Part shown: in pieces, positions 23,918 through 33,216 of the stretch
Numbering within the stretch: the first letter of the stretch is position 1
Layout of the letters: each line of letters opens with the position of its first letter
DNA from: Caulobacter rhizosphaerae
Lineage (GTDB): Bacteria > Pseudomonadota > Alphaproteobacteria > Caulobacterales > Caulobacteraceae
DNA length: 64,000 nucleotides
Direction of reading: 5' to 3'
Assembly: GCF_010977555.1 (NCBI RefSeq)
Contig: NZ_CP048815.1
Coordinates: forward strand, 1,852,501 to 1,916,500
Made by a program: the position numbers and the translations under genes
Notes under the pieces: model-generated
What the model was told of the DNA's origin: nothing
The model's database searches: none
What the model saw: the letters and a program-made list of their open reading frames with translations, nothing else

Positions 23918-24538
23918 ATGAGCCTGACGCCCAAGCAGGCGGCCTTCGTGCGCGAGTACCTGGTCGACCTGAACGCTACCCAGGCCGCCATTCGCGCCGG
24001 CTACAGCGCCAGGACGGCCGCGTCGATCGGCGAAGAGAACCTGAGAAAACCTGACATCAAGGCCGCGATCGAGGCCGCGATGGCCGAACGGGCCAAGCGA
24101 ACCGAGATCACGGCGGACCGCGTCGTCGCCGAGCTGGCCAAGATCGGCTTCAGCGACATCCGCGACATCCTGCGATGGGAGACGGTCACGGTCGACGATG
24201 ACGGAGGCGACGCCGGCGGCGACCAGGTCGAGGAAGCCCGGGAGGAGCAGCCGCACGGCGGCGCCCTCAAGCGGGCCCGCAAGGTGTCCCTGGTCCATCT
24301 CCTCGGTAGCGACGAGATCCACGACGACGCCGCCGCGGCGATCTCGGAGATCAAGCAGACCGCCCAAGGCGTGAGCGTGAAGGTGCACGACAAGCGCGCC
24401 GCCCTGGTCGATCTGGGCCGCCACCTGGGCATGTTCAAGCCGGTGAAGGTCGAGCTGACCGATCCAGACGGCAACAGCCCCTTCACCAGCCTTATGGAGC
24501 TGATCGCCAGTGGCGGCCGTCCCCGCCCAGGTTCTTGA
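23918..24538 (+). CDS. terS: Terminase small subunit
   Basis: A 206-residue protein with the Terminase_2 N-terminus: LTPKQAAFVREYLVDLNATQ and AIRAGYSARTAASIGEENLR, an HTH that recognises phage DNA ends. A long acidic insertion and a helical C-terminus follow. It overlaps the large subunit start by 29 nt. Confidence 0.92.
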   Translation: MSLTPKQAAFVREYLVDLNATQAAIRAGYSARTAASIGEENLRKPDIKAAIEAAMAERAKRTEITADRVVAELAKIGFSDIRDILRWETVTVDDDGGDAGGDQVEEAREEQPHGGALKRARKVSLVHLLGSDEIHDDAAAAISEIKQTAQGVSVKVHDKRAALVDLGRHLGMFKPVKVELTDPDGNSPFTSLMELIASGGRPRPGS

Positions 24539-25994
24539 GGCCTTCCAGTCGCAAGCATGGCGGCTGAACAACCTCTACTGGATCACGGACAAGGACGGCG
24601 TCCGCGTCCTCTTCAAGATGAACTGGGCCCAGGAGCAGCTGCTCCAGGAGCTGCATTTCCTCAACATCATCTTGAAGGCCCGCCAATTGGGCTTCACCAC
24701 CTTCATCCAGATCTACATGCTGGACATGGCGGTGTTCTACCCGGACACCCGGTGCGGGGTCATCGCCCAGACCAGGCCCGACGCCGAGGCCATCTTCCGG
24801 GACAAGATCAAGTTCCCATACGACAACCTGCCCGACCGGATTAAGGGCGCCTCGGCGATCAAGCGCTCCAACGCCACCGAGCTGGAGCTGACGAACAACA
24901 GTCTGATCCGGGTGGGCACGTCGCTTCGCGGCGGCACGCTGCAGTTCCTGCACATCTCCGAGTTCGGGAAGATCTGCGCCAAGACGCCCGACAAGGCCCG
25001 CGAGATCGTCACCGGGGCCCTGAACACCATCCAGGCCGGCCAGATCGCCTTCATCGAGAGCACCGCCGAAGGGCAGGAGGGCAAGTTCTATGAGATGTGC
25101 CAGCTGGCCCAATCCAAGGCGCGAATGGGTACGCCCCTGACGCCCCTGGACTGGAAGTTCCACTTCTTCAGCTGGTGGCGCGAGCCGGCCTACGAAATCG
25201 ACCCCGCCGGCGTCGAGATCGAGCCGGCCCTGGTCAAGTACTTCGACGAGCTGGAGGCCGAGATCGGCGCCCAGCTGCGCCCGGGCCAGTGCGCCTGGTA
25301 CGCCAAGAAGGCCGAGGTCCAGGGCGCGGACATGAAGCGCGAGTTTCCTTCGACGCCGAAGGAAGCTTTCGAGGCGGCCATCGAGGGCGCCTACTACGGC
25401 GAACAGATGGCCCGGGCCGAGCTCGAAGGCCGGATCGGCCGCGTGCCCTACGACTCCAGGCTCCCGGTGGAGACCTGGTGGGACCTGGGCATGAACGACA
25501 ACATGTCGATATGGTTCGTCCAGCGCCACATGATGGAAGTGCGGGTCATCGACCACTACTCCAACAACGGCGAGGGCCTGGCGCACTACGCGGCCGAGCT
25601 GAACAAGCGCGGCTACGCCTACGGCCGCCACATCGGCCCGCACGATCTGGAGGTCCGCGAGCTGGGGACCGGCAAGTCTCGGAAGGAAACCGCCGAGACG
25701 CTTGGTATCCGGCCGTGGGAGGTCGCGCCGAAGCTGGAGATCCTGGACGGGATCCAGGCCGTTCGCGACCTGCTGCCGCGCTGCTGGTTCGACCGCGAGA
25801 AGTGCGCGGAGGGCCTGAAGGCGCTGCGCTCCTACCGCAAGGACTGGGACGACAAACTGGGCGTCTGGAAGTCCTACCCGCGCCACGACTGGGCGTCGCA
25901 CGACGCCGACGCCTTCCGCACCGGCGCGGTCGCTCCGGATCCTCGCAAGGCCTCGTCGGGCCCGCTGAAACGCAACATCCGGGGGATCGTGTGA
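24510..25994 (+). CDS. terL: Terminase large subunit
   Basis: A 494-residue packaging ATPase/nuclease from a GTG start. The ATPase has a Walker A-like ILKARQLGFTT, Walker B LQFLHISEFGK and a coupling segment IESTAEGQEG. The nuclease half has WDLGMND as the first acidic motif and DWASHDADAFR near the end. It works with the portal at 28430, which is displaced downstream by three inserted genes. Confidence 0.95.
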   Translation: MAAVPAQVLEAFQSQAWRLNNLYWITDKDGVRVLFKMNWAQEQLLQELHFLNIILKARQLGFTTFIQIYMLDMAVFYPDTRCGVIAQTRPDAEAIFRDKIKFPYDNLPDRIKGASAIKRSNATELELTNNSLIRVGTSLRGGTLQFLHISEFGKICAKTPDKAREIVTGALNTIQAGQIAFIESTAEGQEGKFYEMCQLAQSKARMGTPLTPLDWKFHFFSWWREPAYEIDPAGVEIEPALVKYFDELEAEIGAQLRPGQCAWYAKKAEVQGADMKREFPSTPKEAFEAAIEGAYYGEQMARAELEGRIGRVPYDSRLPVETWWDLGMNDNMSIWFVQRHMMEVRVIDHYSNNGEGLAHYAAELNKRGYAYGRHIGPHDLEVRELGTGKSRKETAETLGIRPWEVAPKLEILDGIQAVRDLLPRCWFDREKCAEGLKALRSYRKDWDDKLGVWKSYPRHDWASHDADAFRTGAVAPDPRKASSGPLKRNIRGIV

Positions 25995-26527
25995 TGGAAC
26001 TCCTCATCGGCGCCGGCAATCGCCGCGACAAGGTCTGCTACCAGCCCGGCAACGAGGCCTGGACCGACCTGGTGACCCTGGACATCGATCCGCGGGCCCG
26101 TCCGGACGTGCTGCATGACCTGGAGGTCCTGCCGCTGCCGTTCGCCGACAACCAGTTCTCGGAGATCCACGCCTCGGAGGTGCTCGAGCACACCGGCCGC
26201 CAAGGCGACTGGCGCTTCTTCTTCGACCAGTTCGCCGAGTTCTGGCGGATCCTTGAGCCCGGCGGCGTGCTCTGCGCCTCCTGCCCCAGCTGGCGCTCGG
26301 TGTGGGCCTGGGCCGACCCGGGCCACACCCGGGTCATCGCGGCCGAGACCTTGGTTTTCCTGAGCCAGGCCGCCTACGCCGAGCAGGTCGGCCGCACGGC
26401 CATGACCGACTACCGCGACCGCTATCGCGCCGACTTCGACGTCACCTGGTCGCAGGACGACGGCGAGAGCCTGAAGTTCGTGCTGACGGCCGTCAAACCC
26501 TCCCGACATCCCGAGGCCGACCGATGA
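25994..26527 (+). CDS. SAM-dependent methyltransferase
   Basis: A 177-residue class I methyltransferase. It has LLIGAGNRRDK, VTLDIDPRARPDVLHDLEVL with the acidic ribose-binding end, and a Methyltransferase_11-like FSEIHASEVLEHT. It lies between terminase and tail genes with overlaps on both sides. A role in modifying virion or host surface molecules is possible; DNA methylation is not indicated because no target-recognition or DPPY-type motif is seen. Confidence 0.8.
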   Translation: MELLIGAGNRRDKVCYQPGNEAWTDLVTLDIDPRARPDVLHDLEVLPLPFADNQFSEIHASEVLEHTGRQGDWRFFFDQFAEFWRILEPGGVLCASCPSWRSVWAWADPGHTRVIAAETLVFLSQAAYAEQVGRTAMTDYRDRYRADFDVTWSQDDGESLKFVLTAVKPSRHPEADR

Positions 26528-26841
26528 GTTCCCCCACCACCTACCTCAACGCTGATGGCTTGGGCGTCACGGACGTCAGCTTCGCCAATCCGCTGCCCAC
26601 CAGGACCACGGGCGAACTCGACAGCGCCGGCGCGGCTTTGCCGGCTACATTCGATAGCCTGAAGTCGGTGTTCTACTACGACGCCTCGGGCAACCTGACC
26701 TCGATCCGCAAGACGAACGGCACGGTCACGATGGTCGCCGACGCGCCGGTGATCGCGGGCGAGACGCTCGCCTACGTGAAGACGTTCCTGAACTACGCCT
26801 CGGGATCCGTGGCCGCCGCCCCCCAGTGGGTGAAGCAATGA
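26524..26841 (+). CDS. Small structural-type prophage protein
   Basis: A 105-residue Thr/Ser/Gly-rich protein (FYYDASGNLTSIRKTNGTVT), beta-rich in character, overlapping both the methyltransferase and the beta-helix gene by 4 nt. It may be an appendage of the following protein. Confidence 0.6.
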   Translation: MSSPTTYLNADGLGVTDVSFANPLPTRTTGELDSAGAALPATFDSLKSVFYYDASGNLTSIRKTNGTVTMVADAPVIAGETLAYVKTFLNYASGSVAAAPQWVKQ

Positions 26842-28322
26842 GTTTCCTGGACCAGCTGATCGAAGGCGCCGCGGCGCTCGGGCTGGCGAAGAGACGAGAA
26901 ATCGACGGCCGTCCGCACGGCAGCAAGCATGTCATCTGGCCGTCGACCTGGGACAAGTACCGCAACGGCTTCGATCTGGGCGAATTCTACGCTCTGCTCT
27001 ACCCGGACCGCACGAAGATCTCGGGCTCTAAGACGGCTGAACAGATCTTCGACAGCATGTCGACGGCGCGGTCCGCCCCGGGCACGACGATCTATATCGA
27101 CATCGACCTGGGCAACGACACGACCGGCAACGGGACGCTGGCCACCCCGTATCAGAGCTGGTCCAAGGCCTGGACGGTGATTAACGCGGCCGGCCTGCCG
27201 GCGAAGCTCTACGTCAAGGGCCGCACGCCCAGCTCGGTCACGCACTACAATCGGACCCTCGGGCCGGCCGGCGCTTCGGGCACGTCCGGACCGACCGTTG
27301 ACGTGGCCGTCATGGCCTACGGCAACGACGTGATCTGCACCGTCACGGACGGCACGTTCACGACCACAGACGACGGGTCGAGCACCAACACCTACACCTG
27401 CGATCAAGCCGTCGCGAACGTCCAGCAGGCCGTCTGGCGGCTCGGCCAGCCGGATGCGCAGAACAACCTTCCCCGTCTGCAGCGTCTCACGACGGTCAGC
27501 CGGGTTCGCCAGACGCCCGGCTCCTATTGCCTGATCGGTACGACGCTCACGATCCACATGCATGATGGGTCGCAGCCGACGACCACGAACCTGTGGGTGA
27601 TGCGGGAGATCCCGAACTTCCTCTGCACCTCGAACGTCAACATCTACTTCGGCTCGGAGGACGGCTCGCTGTTCCGCTTCTACGGCGGCGGCGGCACCTC
27701 CGTCAGCTTCGGCAGCGGCGCGATCGACATCGCCCCGTCGACCTTGGGCGCCGTGAAGCACCTGGTCCTCGCGACCAATGTTGAGATGCGCTACTCCTTC
27801 CGGGGCTGGGGCGTCGAGAGCTTCCACGGCCTGGTGCTGAGCTACAACGACGACATCGGCGGCTTGGCCACCGACTACGCTAACTGCCACAACCAGCGTT
27901 TCTCCAACGCCGCCGTATGTGGCCTGATCTGCATCAATCCCACTGGCGCGGGGCTGGGCCTTTACGCCTCCGGGTTCGCCTCCTGCAACATGGGGACGGC
28001 GCACGAGCTGAACAGCGGAACCGCGCTGATCGGCGGCGCTGTGCGGCTGTCGGCCGGCGGCATGGTGCGCTCGATCGGCGCGTCGGACACCTTCGTCGCC
28101 TACACCGTCCTGGACACTGACGTGGGCGATCGCTGGCTGGGCGCGAGCATTATCCCGACCCTGTTCGGGATGTACGAGACCGCGGTCGGTTACGCCCAGG
28201 GCCTAAGGCTGCGCGGGCCCAACAGCCAGTACGCCTACTGGTGCGACGCCGGCGCGCAGCTCTACGTCAAGGATGCCGAGCCGCACGAGATGCGGGTCAA
28301 GGGCACGGTCACCGCCTGGTGA
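26838..28322 (+). CDS. Beta-helix protein, probable receptor-binding or tailspike protein
   Basis: A 494-residue protein. A helical head of about 80 residues leads into a region rich in short strands, Asn, Thr and Gly, with a pectate-lyase-like start (TIYIDIDLGNDTTGNGTLAT, then PYQSWSKAWTVINAAG). The body (GGGGTSVSFGSGAIDIAP, LVLSYNDDIGG, NAAVCGLICINPTGAG) has the look of a right-handed beta-helix. Its location between terminase and portal is unusual. Confidence 0.65.
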   Translation: MSFLDQLIEGAAALGLAKRREIDGRPHGSKHVIWPSTWDKYRNGFDLGEFYALLYPDRTKISGSKTAEQIFDSMSTARSAPGTTIYIDIDLGNDTTGNGTLATPYQSWSKAWTVINAAGLPAKLYVKGRTPSSVTHYNRTLGPAGASGTSGPTVDVAVMAYGNDVICTVTDGTFTTTDDGSSTNTYTCDQAVANVQQAVWRLGQPDAQNNLPRLQRLTTVSRVRQTPGSYCLIGTTLTIHMHDGSQPTTTNLWVMREIPNFLCTSNVNIYFGSEDGSLFRFYGGGGTSVSFGSGAIDIAPSTLGAVKHLVLATNVEMRYSFRGWGVESFHGLVLSYNDDIGGLATDYANCHNQRFSNAAVCGLICINPTGAGLGLYASGFASCNMGTAHELNSGTALIGGAVRLSAGGMVRSIGASDTFVAYTVLDTDVGDRWLGASIIPTLFGMYETAVGYAQGLRLRGPNSQYAYWCDAGAQLYVKDAEPHEMRVKGTVTAW

Positions 28323-28391
28323 TGCGGCCCCTCTGAAGGGTCGCTCCAACCCACTTCACGACAGTCAGCGCGGCCACATGAGCCTGCGTTC

Positions 28392-28413
28392 AGCCCGCTC
28401 CGGCGGGCTTTTT
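28392..28413 (+). terminator. Intrinsic terminator before the portal gene
   Basis: agcccgctccggcgggct followed by five T, ending 16 nt before the portal ATG. Confidence 0.75.
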
Positions 28414-28429
28414 CATGCCCGGAGGCCGG

Positions 28430-30586
28430 ATGGCCGCTAACACCAAAGACCCGAAGGCGATCAGCCTCCTGGATCTCCAGGCGATCGTCGCGGCCGAGAT
28501 CGAGGACTCCAAGTCCTACATCGACAGCCAGCTGGCCAAGGACCGCAACGAGGCCTCGGAATACTACCGGGGCGCGCCGTTCGGCGATGAGGAGGAGGGG
28601 CGTTCCCAGGCGATCAGCCGCGACGTGCACGACACCGTCAGCGCGATCATGCCCAGCCTGATGCGGATCTTCTTCGGGCCCGACAAGGTCGTTGAGTTCG
28701 TTCCGCACGGGGAAGAGGACGTGGAGATGGCCGAGCAGGCCACCGACTACGTCAACTACATCTTCACGCGCGACAACCCTGGCTTCCTGATCCTGACGGC
28801 GGTCTTCAAGGACGCCCTGGTCCGCAAGACCGGCCTGACCAAATGGTGGTGGGACGATTCCGAGGAGGTCCGGACCGCTCGTTACTCGGGCCTGACCGAC
28901 GAGGCGTTGACCCTCCTCCTGGAGGACCTGGCCGGCGCCGAGAAGGCCGACCTGGTCGACTCCGAGCAGGACGCCGACAACCTGCTGTCGGTCACAGTCA
29001 AGCTGACCCGCAAGCGCGATCGCGTCCGGGTCTGCGCGGTGCCGCCCGAGGAGTTCCTGATCGATCGCAACGCGCGCTCGATCGACGACGCCACCTTCGT
29101 CGCGCACCGGACCATGAAGACCGTCTCCGACCTGGTCGCCATGGGCTACGACAAGGACGAGGTGCTCGAGGCCTCCGAGCAGGGCGACGAGCTGGCCTAC
29201 ACGCCAGAGCGGCTCAACCGGAACCCCTACAGCCTGTCGGTCGGCTCCACGGCCAATCCCGACGAGGCCAGCCGCCTGGTGCTCTACATCGAGAGCTACC
29301 CGATGGTGGACACCGACGGCGATGGCATCGCCGAGCTGGTGAAGGTCTGCACGATCGGCCCCACCTGCAACATCGTGCACTGGGAGCACACCGAGAGCCG
29401 CAACTTCGCGGACTTCTGCCCGGATCCGGAGCCGCACACCTTCTTCGGCCAGTCGACGGCCGACAAGACCATGGACGTCCAGCGCGTGAAGTCGTCGCTG
29501 CTGCGCTCGGCCCTGGACAGCCTGTCGCTGGCGATCAACCCCCGCACGGTCGTTAGCGAGAAGCAGGGCGGCGAGAACGTCGTCGCCGACGCCATGAACA
29601 CCGAGATCGGCGCGATCATCCGCTCCGACGACGTGACGGCGGTCCAGCCCATCGTCGCTCCGGACGTCTCGCCCTCGGCCTTCCAGGCCATGAACTACAT
29701 GGACCAGATCAAGGAAGCGCGGACGGGCATGTCGCGCGTCGCCCTGGGCCTCGATCCGCAGGCCCTGCAGAACACCACGGCCACGGCCGCCGCCGGCCAG
29801 TTTGGCCAGGCGCAGCAGCACATCGAGCTGATCGCCCGGATCTTCGCCGAAACCGGCATGGTCCGGATGTTCCGCGGGATCCTGCGCCTGGTCGTCGAGA
29901 ACCAGCGCCAGACGCGCATGGTCCAGCTGACGGGCAAGAAGTTCGTCCCGATGGATCCGCGCGGCTGGCGTTCGGACATGGACGTCATCCCCAACGTCGG
30001 CATCGGCGGCGGGACCGACCAGGAGCGGGCCCAGGTCCTGACCCTGGTCCTGCAGAAGCAGGAACAGATCCTGCTCACCAAGCCCGACAACCCGATGGTG
30101 GGCCTGGACGAGTACCACTACACGCTCAGCAAGTTCCTGCAGCTGGCGGGCTTCAAGAACCCCGACGCCTTCTTCAAGGACCCCAAGGACGCGCCGCCGG
30201 CGGCGCCGCAGCCGCCTCCGCCCGATCCCAACCTGGTCAAGGTGCAGCAGCAAGGCCAGCTGGAGCAGCTGAAGGCCAGCCAGGCCCACGAGCTGGCCCA
30301 GGCGCAAGCGGCCGCGAACGCCGCGCTCCAGGAGCAGGAGGCCGCCCGCAAGCACGAGCTGGCCGTCCGCGAGATGGACGGGCGCCTGGCGATCGAGGAG
30401 GAGACGAACCGGCGCGAGCTGGAGCTGAAGGAACGGCTCCTGGTCTCGGAAATGGAGCTCAAGCGCCGCGAGGTCGCCGCCAAGCTGGGTCTCGACCTGC
30501 TGCCCGCCGCCATCCGGCCGCCGGCGGACGACGACATCAACACCGACGCCTATTCCGACGTCCAACCAGGTGGTGAGCCCGGATGA
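28430..30586 (+). CDS. P22-like portal protein
   Basis: A 718-residue dodecameric portal subunit through which DNA is packaged and ejected. Recognisable parts are the N-terminal SYIDSQLAKDRNEASEYYRG, SRDVHDTVSAIMPSLMRIFFG, VPPEEFLIDRNARSIDDATF and SRVALGLDPQALQN; a long Gln/Glu/Lys coiled coil makes the C-terminal barrel. The ATG at 28430 has the ggagg at 28420 upstream; the ATG at 28415 lies before that site and is rejected. Confidence 0.93.
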   Translation: MAANTKDPKAISLLDLQAIVAAEIEDSKSYIDSQLAKDRNEASEYYRGAPFGDEEEGRSQAISRDVHDTVSAIMPSLMRIFFGPDKVVEFVPHGEEDVEMAEQATDYVNYIFTRDNPGFLILTAVFKDALVRKTGLTKWWWDDSEEVRTARYSGLTDEALTLLLEDLAGAEKADLVDSEQDADNLLSVTVKLTRKRDRVRVCAVPPEEFLIDRNARSIDDATFVAHRTMKTVSDLVAMGYDKDEVLEASEQGDELAYTPERLNRNPYSLSVGSTANPDEASRLVLYIESYPMVDTDGDGIAELVKVCTIGPTCNIVHWEHTESRNFADFCPDPEPHTFFGQSTADKTMDVQRVKSSLLRSALDSLSLAINPRTVVSEKQGGENVVADAMNTEIGAIIRSDDVTAVQPIVAPDVSPSAFQAMNYMDQIKEARTGMSRVALGLDPQALQNTTATAAAGQFGQAQQHIELIARIFAETGMVRMFRGILRLVVENQRQTRMVQLTGKKFVPMDPRGWRSDMDVIPNVGIGGGTDQERAQVLTLVLQKQEQILLTKPDNPMVGLDEYHYTLSKFLQLAGFKNPDAFFKDPKDAPPAAPQPPPPDPNLVKVQQQGQLEQLKASQAHELAQAQAAANAALQEQEAARKHELAVREMDGRLAIEEETNRRELELKERLLVSEMELKRREVAAKLGLDLLPAAIRPPADDDINTDAYSDVQPGGEPG

Positions 30587-30831
30587 CCGAAGAACAACGC
30601 AGCCGCGCCCTGCGCGCCCGGGCGCTGCTCGGCGATGAGACGCTGCAGGAGGCGCTCGACGCGATCGAGGCCGGCCTGATGGCCCAATGCAGGGGGACCG
30701 CGCCGGGCGCCGTCAGCCTGCGCGAAGAGATCTGGGGGGAAATCCGAGCCCTTCAGTCCATCCGGACCAAGCTGAAGAGCTGGGACACGGATCTGACCGT
30801 AGCCGAGCGCCAGGCCGAGCGCCGGCGCTAA
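30583..30831 (+). CDS. Conserved small protein downstream of portal
   Basis: An 82-residue helical protein (RARALLGDETLQEALDAIEA) of a type regularly found directly after the portal in alphaproteobacterial short-tailed phages. The start overlaps the portal stop. Unknown role, possibly head assembly. Confidence 0.7.
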   Translation: MTEEQRSRALRARALLGDETLQEALDAIEAGLMAQCRGTAPGAVSLREEIWGEIRALQSIRTKLKSWDTDLTVAERQAERRR

Positions 30832-30846
30832 ACCCCAGGACCATAC

Positions 30847-31824
30847 ATGACCATTTCCAGCACGCCTGAGAGCACTGGGATCACGGAGGCGCAAGCCGCC
30901 GAAACCTTCGAACGCATGCTAGCCGGCGACGGTGACAGCGACGCGGGAGAGGTGTTGGAAGGAGAGATCCTTCAGCCCGGCGAGGATGACGGGGCCGACC
31001 AGGCCGCCGCCGACGAGCCGGAAGAGCCCGAAAACCCGGAGGAAGATCCCGACGGCGACGACGGCGAGCAACCTGAAGTCTTCACCGTCAAGATCGACGG
31101 CCAGGACGTCCAGGTCACGCTCGACGAGGCGCTGCGGGGCTACCAGCGGGAAGCGGACTACACCCGCAAGACCCAGGCCCTGGCCGCCGATCGCAAAGCG
31201 TTCGAGGACCAGCAGAAGGCCGAGGTCTCGGGGGAACGCAAGCGGACCAAGGAACTGCTGACGGCCCTGGAGGCGCGTCTGGCGGAGCCGGAAGACACCG
31301 AAGACCTTGAAGCGCTGCGCATGAGCAACCCGGGCGAATACGCCGCCCGGATCGCCGATCGCATGCAGCGCGAGGAAATCGCCCGCGCCGCCAAGGCTGA
31401 ACGCCAGCGGCTCGAGGCGGAAGAGGCTCGCGAAGAGCTGGCGACCAGGGAAACGACCGCCAAGGAGGCCATGGGGAAACTCCTGGAGGCCATCCCGGCC
31501 TGGAAGGATCCCAAGGTCGCCCAAGCGGACATGTCCAAGATCACCGATTACGCCAAGGCCATCGGCTACGCCGACACGGACCTCAACGAGATCCTCGATC
31601 ACCGCCTGTTCATCATGGCCAAGGACGCCGCGGCCTACCGCGCGCTCCAGGCCAAGAAGCCTCAGACCCAAGCCAAGGTTGAAGCTGTCAGGACGGCCCG
31701 GCCGGGTACGGCGCAAACCAGGACCTCGGCTGTGACCGAGAGCACGCGAGCGAAGCAACGCCTCGCCAAGACGGGCCGCGTCGATGACGCCGCGTCCGTC
31801 TTCATGCACCTCATCCCAGACTAG
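30847..31824 (+). CDS. Capsid scaffolding protein
   Basis: A 325-residue acidic protein: a disordered Asp/Glu-rich N-terminus, a short VKIDGQDVQVTLDEAL domain with a YQREADYTRKTQ helix, and a long coiled coil. This is a usual architecture for scaffolds placed directly before the capsid gene. It would shape the procapsid and then leave. Confidence 0.85.
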   Translation: MTISSTPESTGITEAQAAETFERMLAGDGDSDAGEVLEGEILQPGEDDGADQAAADEPEEPENPEEDPDGDDGEQPEVFTVKIDGQDVQVTLDEALRGYQREADYTRKTQALAADRKAFEDQQKAEVSGERKRTKELLTALEARLAEPEDTEDLEALRMSNPGEYAARIADRMQREEIARAAKAERQRLEAEEAREELATRETTAKEAMGKLLEAIPAWKDPKVAQADMSKITDYAKAIGYADTDLNEILDHRLFIMAKDAAAYRALQAKKPQTQAKVEAVRTARPGTAQTRTSAVTESTRAKQRLAKTGRVDDAASVFMHLIPD

Positions 31825-31838
31825 GAAAGGGCCATTCG

Positions 31839-32807
31839 ATGGCCATCGCTACCAACGCGTTCTCGACCTATGCCGCCAAGGGCATCCGCGAGGACCTGTC
31901 CAACACCATCTTCAACATCTCGCCCGTCGAGACCCCGATGCTCTCGAACATCGGCAAGCGCCCGGTCAAGGCCGTCCAGTTCGACTGGCAGACCGACAGC
32001 CTGGCGGCAGCCTCGACCACGAACGCCATCCTGGAAGGCGGCGACAGCACCGCCGACGTCACCAACCCGACCACCCGGGTCGCGAACGTCACCCAGATCT
32101 CCGAGAAGCCCTGGACCATCACCGGGACCCTCGAAGCGGTCGATAAGGCCGGTCGCAAGTCCGAAATGGCCTACCAGATGGCCAAGAAGGGCAAGGAGCT
32201 GAAGCGGGACATGGAGGCGACGATCACCTCCAGCCAGGTGGCCGTCACCGGCGGCTCCACCACGGCCCGCAAGACGGCCGCCTTCGACAGCTGGCTGGTG
32301 ACCAACACCGACAACGGCAACGGCGCCACGGGTGACTACGCCTATACGGCCACCCCGATCACCGCCCGCACGGTGGCGACCGCCGGCAATATCCGCGCCT
32401 TCAGCGAGAACATCCTGAAGAACATCATCAAGAAGCAGTGGACCTCCGGCGGTCAGACCAAGCTGCTGATGGTCGGCCCGGTGAACAAGCAGCGGACGTC
32501 GGGCTTCACCGGCATCGCCGAGATCCGCAAGGACGCCGGCAAGGGCCAGGCCACCATTGTCGGCGCCGCGGACATCTACGTCTCCGACTTCGGCGACGTG
32601 GAGGTCGTTCCCAACCGGTTCATGCCGGAGGATCGGGCCTACCTGATGGATCCGGACTACGCCAAGCTCGGCGTCCTGCGCCCGTTCTTCACCGAGGAGC
32701 TGGCTAAGTCGGGCGACGCCAGCAAGTACCACATCCTCACCGAGTACGGCCTGCAGGTCGACAACGAAGCGGCCCACGCGGTCGCCCGGGACCTGCAGAC
32801 CACCTAA
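31839..32807 (+). CDS. Major capsid protein, SU10-like
   Basis: A 322-residue HK97-fold capsid subunit of the SU10/DUF5309 family. It has NTIFNISPVETPMLSNIGKR near the N-terminus, FDWQTDSLAA, and a C-terminal region with FGDVEVVPNRFMP and HILTEYGLQVDNEAAHAV. It is 14 nt downstream of the scaffold gene with a strong ribosome site and is followed by a terminator. Confidence 0.93.
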   Translation: MAIATNAFSTYAAKGIREDLSNTIFNISPVETPMLSNIGKRPVKAVQFDWQTDSLAAASTTNAILEGGDSTADVTNPTTRVANVTQISEKPWTITGTLEAVDKAGRKSEMAYQMAKKGKELKRDMEATITSSQVAVTGGSTTARKTAAFDSWLVTNTDNGNGATGDYAYTATPITARTVATAGNIRAFSENILKNIIKKQWTSGGQTKLLMVGPVNKQRTSGFTGIAEIRKDAGKGQATIVGAADIYVSDFGDVEVVPNRFMPEDRAYLMDPDYAKLGVLRPFFTEELAKSGDASKYHILTEYGLQVDNEAAHAVARDLQTT

Positions 32808-32831
32808 TCGCCTACCACCACCTCTGAACCT

Positions 32832-32870
32832 CGCGAAAGGGCGCTCCGAAAGGGCGCCCTTTCGCGTTTT
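32832..32870 (+). terminator. Terminator after the capsid gene
   Basis: A 13-bp perfect stem, cgcgaaagggcgc / gcgccctttcgcg, with four T. It sits 14 nt before the next ATG and probably limits read-through so that capsid protein is made in excess. Confidence 0.88.
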
Positions 32871-32883
32871 CGACGGAGAGGCC

Positions 32884-33216
32884 ATGAGCCGCCGGTTCTT
32901 CGACTACGACCCCTTCACGGGGATCACCGAGTGGTTTCACGCCACCGACGACGGCGAGGGCTTCACGCTCGAGGCCACCCAGGACATCACGGCGATCGTC
33001 GACGCCAACAAGGCGGCCTTCAACGAGTTCAGCTCGGGCCGCGACAGCTTCGGCGACGGGGCGACCCTCAACGGCAAGTCCCACGTCGCCCGCATCCCCG
33101 CCGTCATCCACGCCAAGCTGACCCGCGAGGGGATCATCCGTGATCCCGTCGCCCTCAAGCGCTGGCTGAACGACCCCGACAACGCGGTTTTCCGCACGCG
33201 CCCAGGTGTCCTTTGA
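32884..33216 (+). CDS. Conserved phage head protein of unknown role
   Basis: A 110-residue protein with IVDANKAAFNEF, HVARIPAVIHAKL and LKRWLNDPDNAVFRTRPG, a pattern common to proteins following the capsid gene in short-tailed phages. Possibly head completion. Confidence 0.7.
   Translation: MSRRFFDYDPFTGITEWFHATDDGEGFTLEATQDITAIVDANKAAFNEFSSGRDSFGDGATLNGKSHVARIPAVIHAKLTREGIIRDPVALKRWLNDPDNAVFRTRPGVL

Noticed and set aside
28262..30565. Very long antisense frame (767 codons) opposite the portal gene
   Set aside because: A shadow caused by high GC at third positions; its translation is low-complexity.
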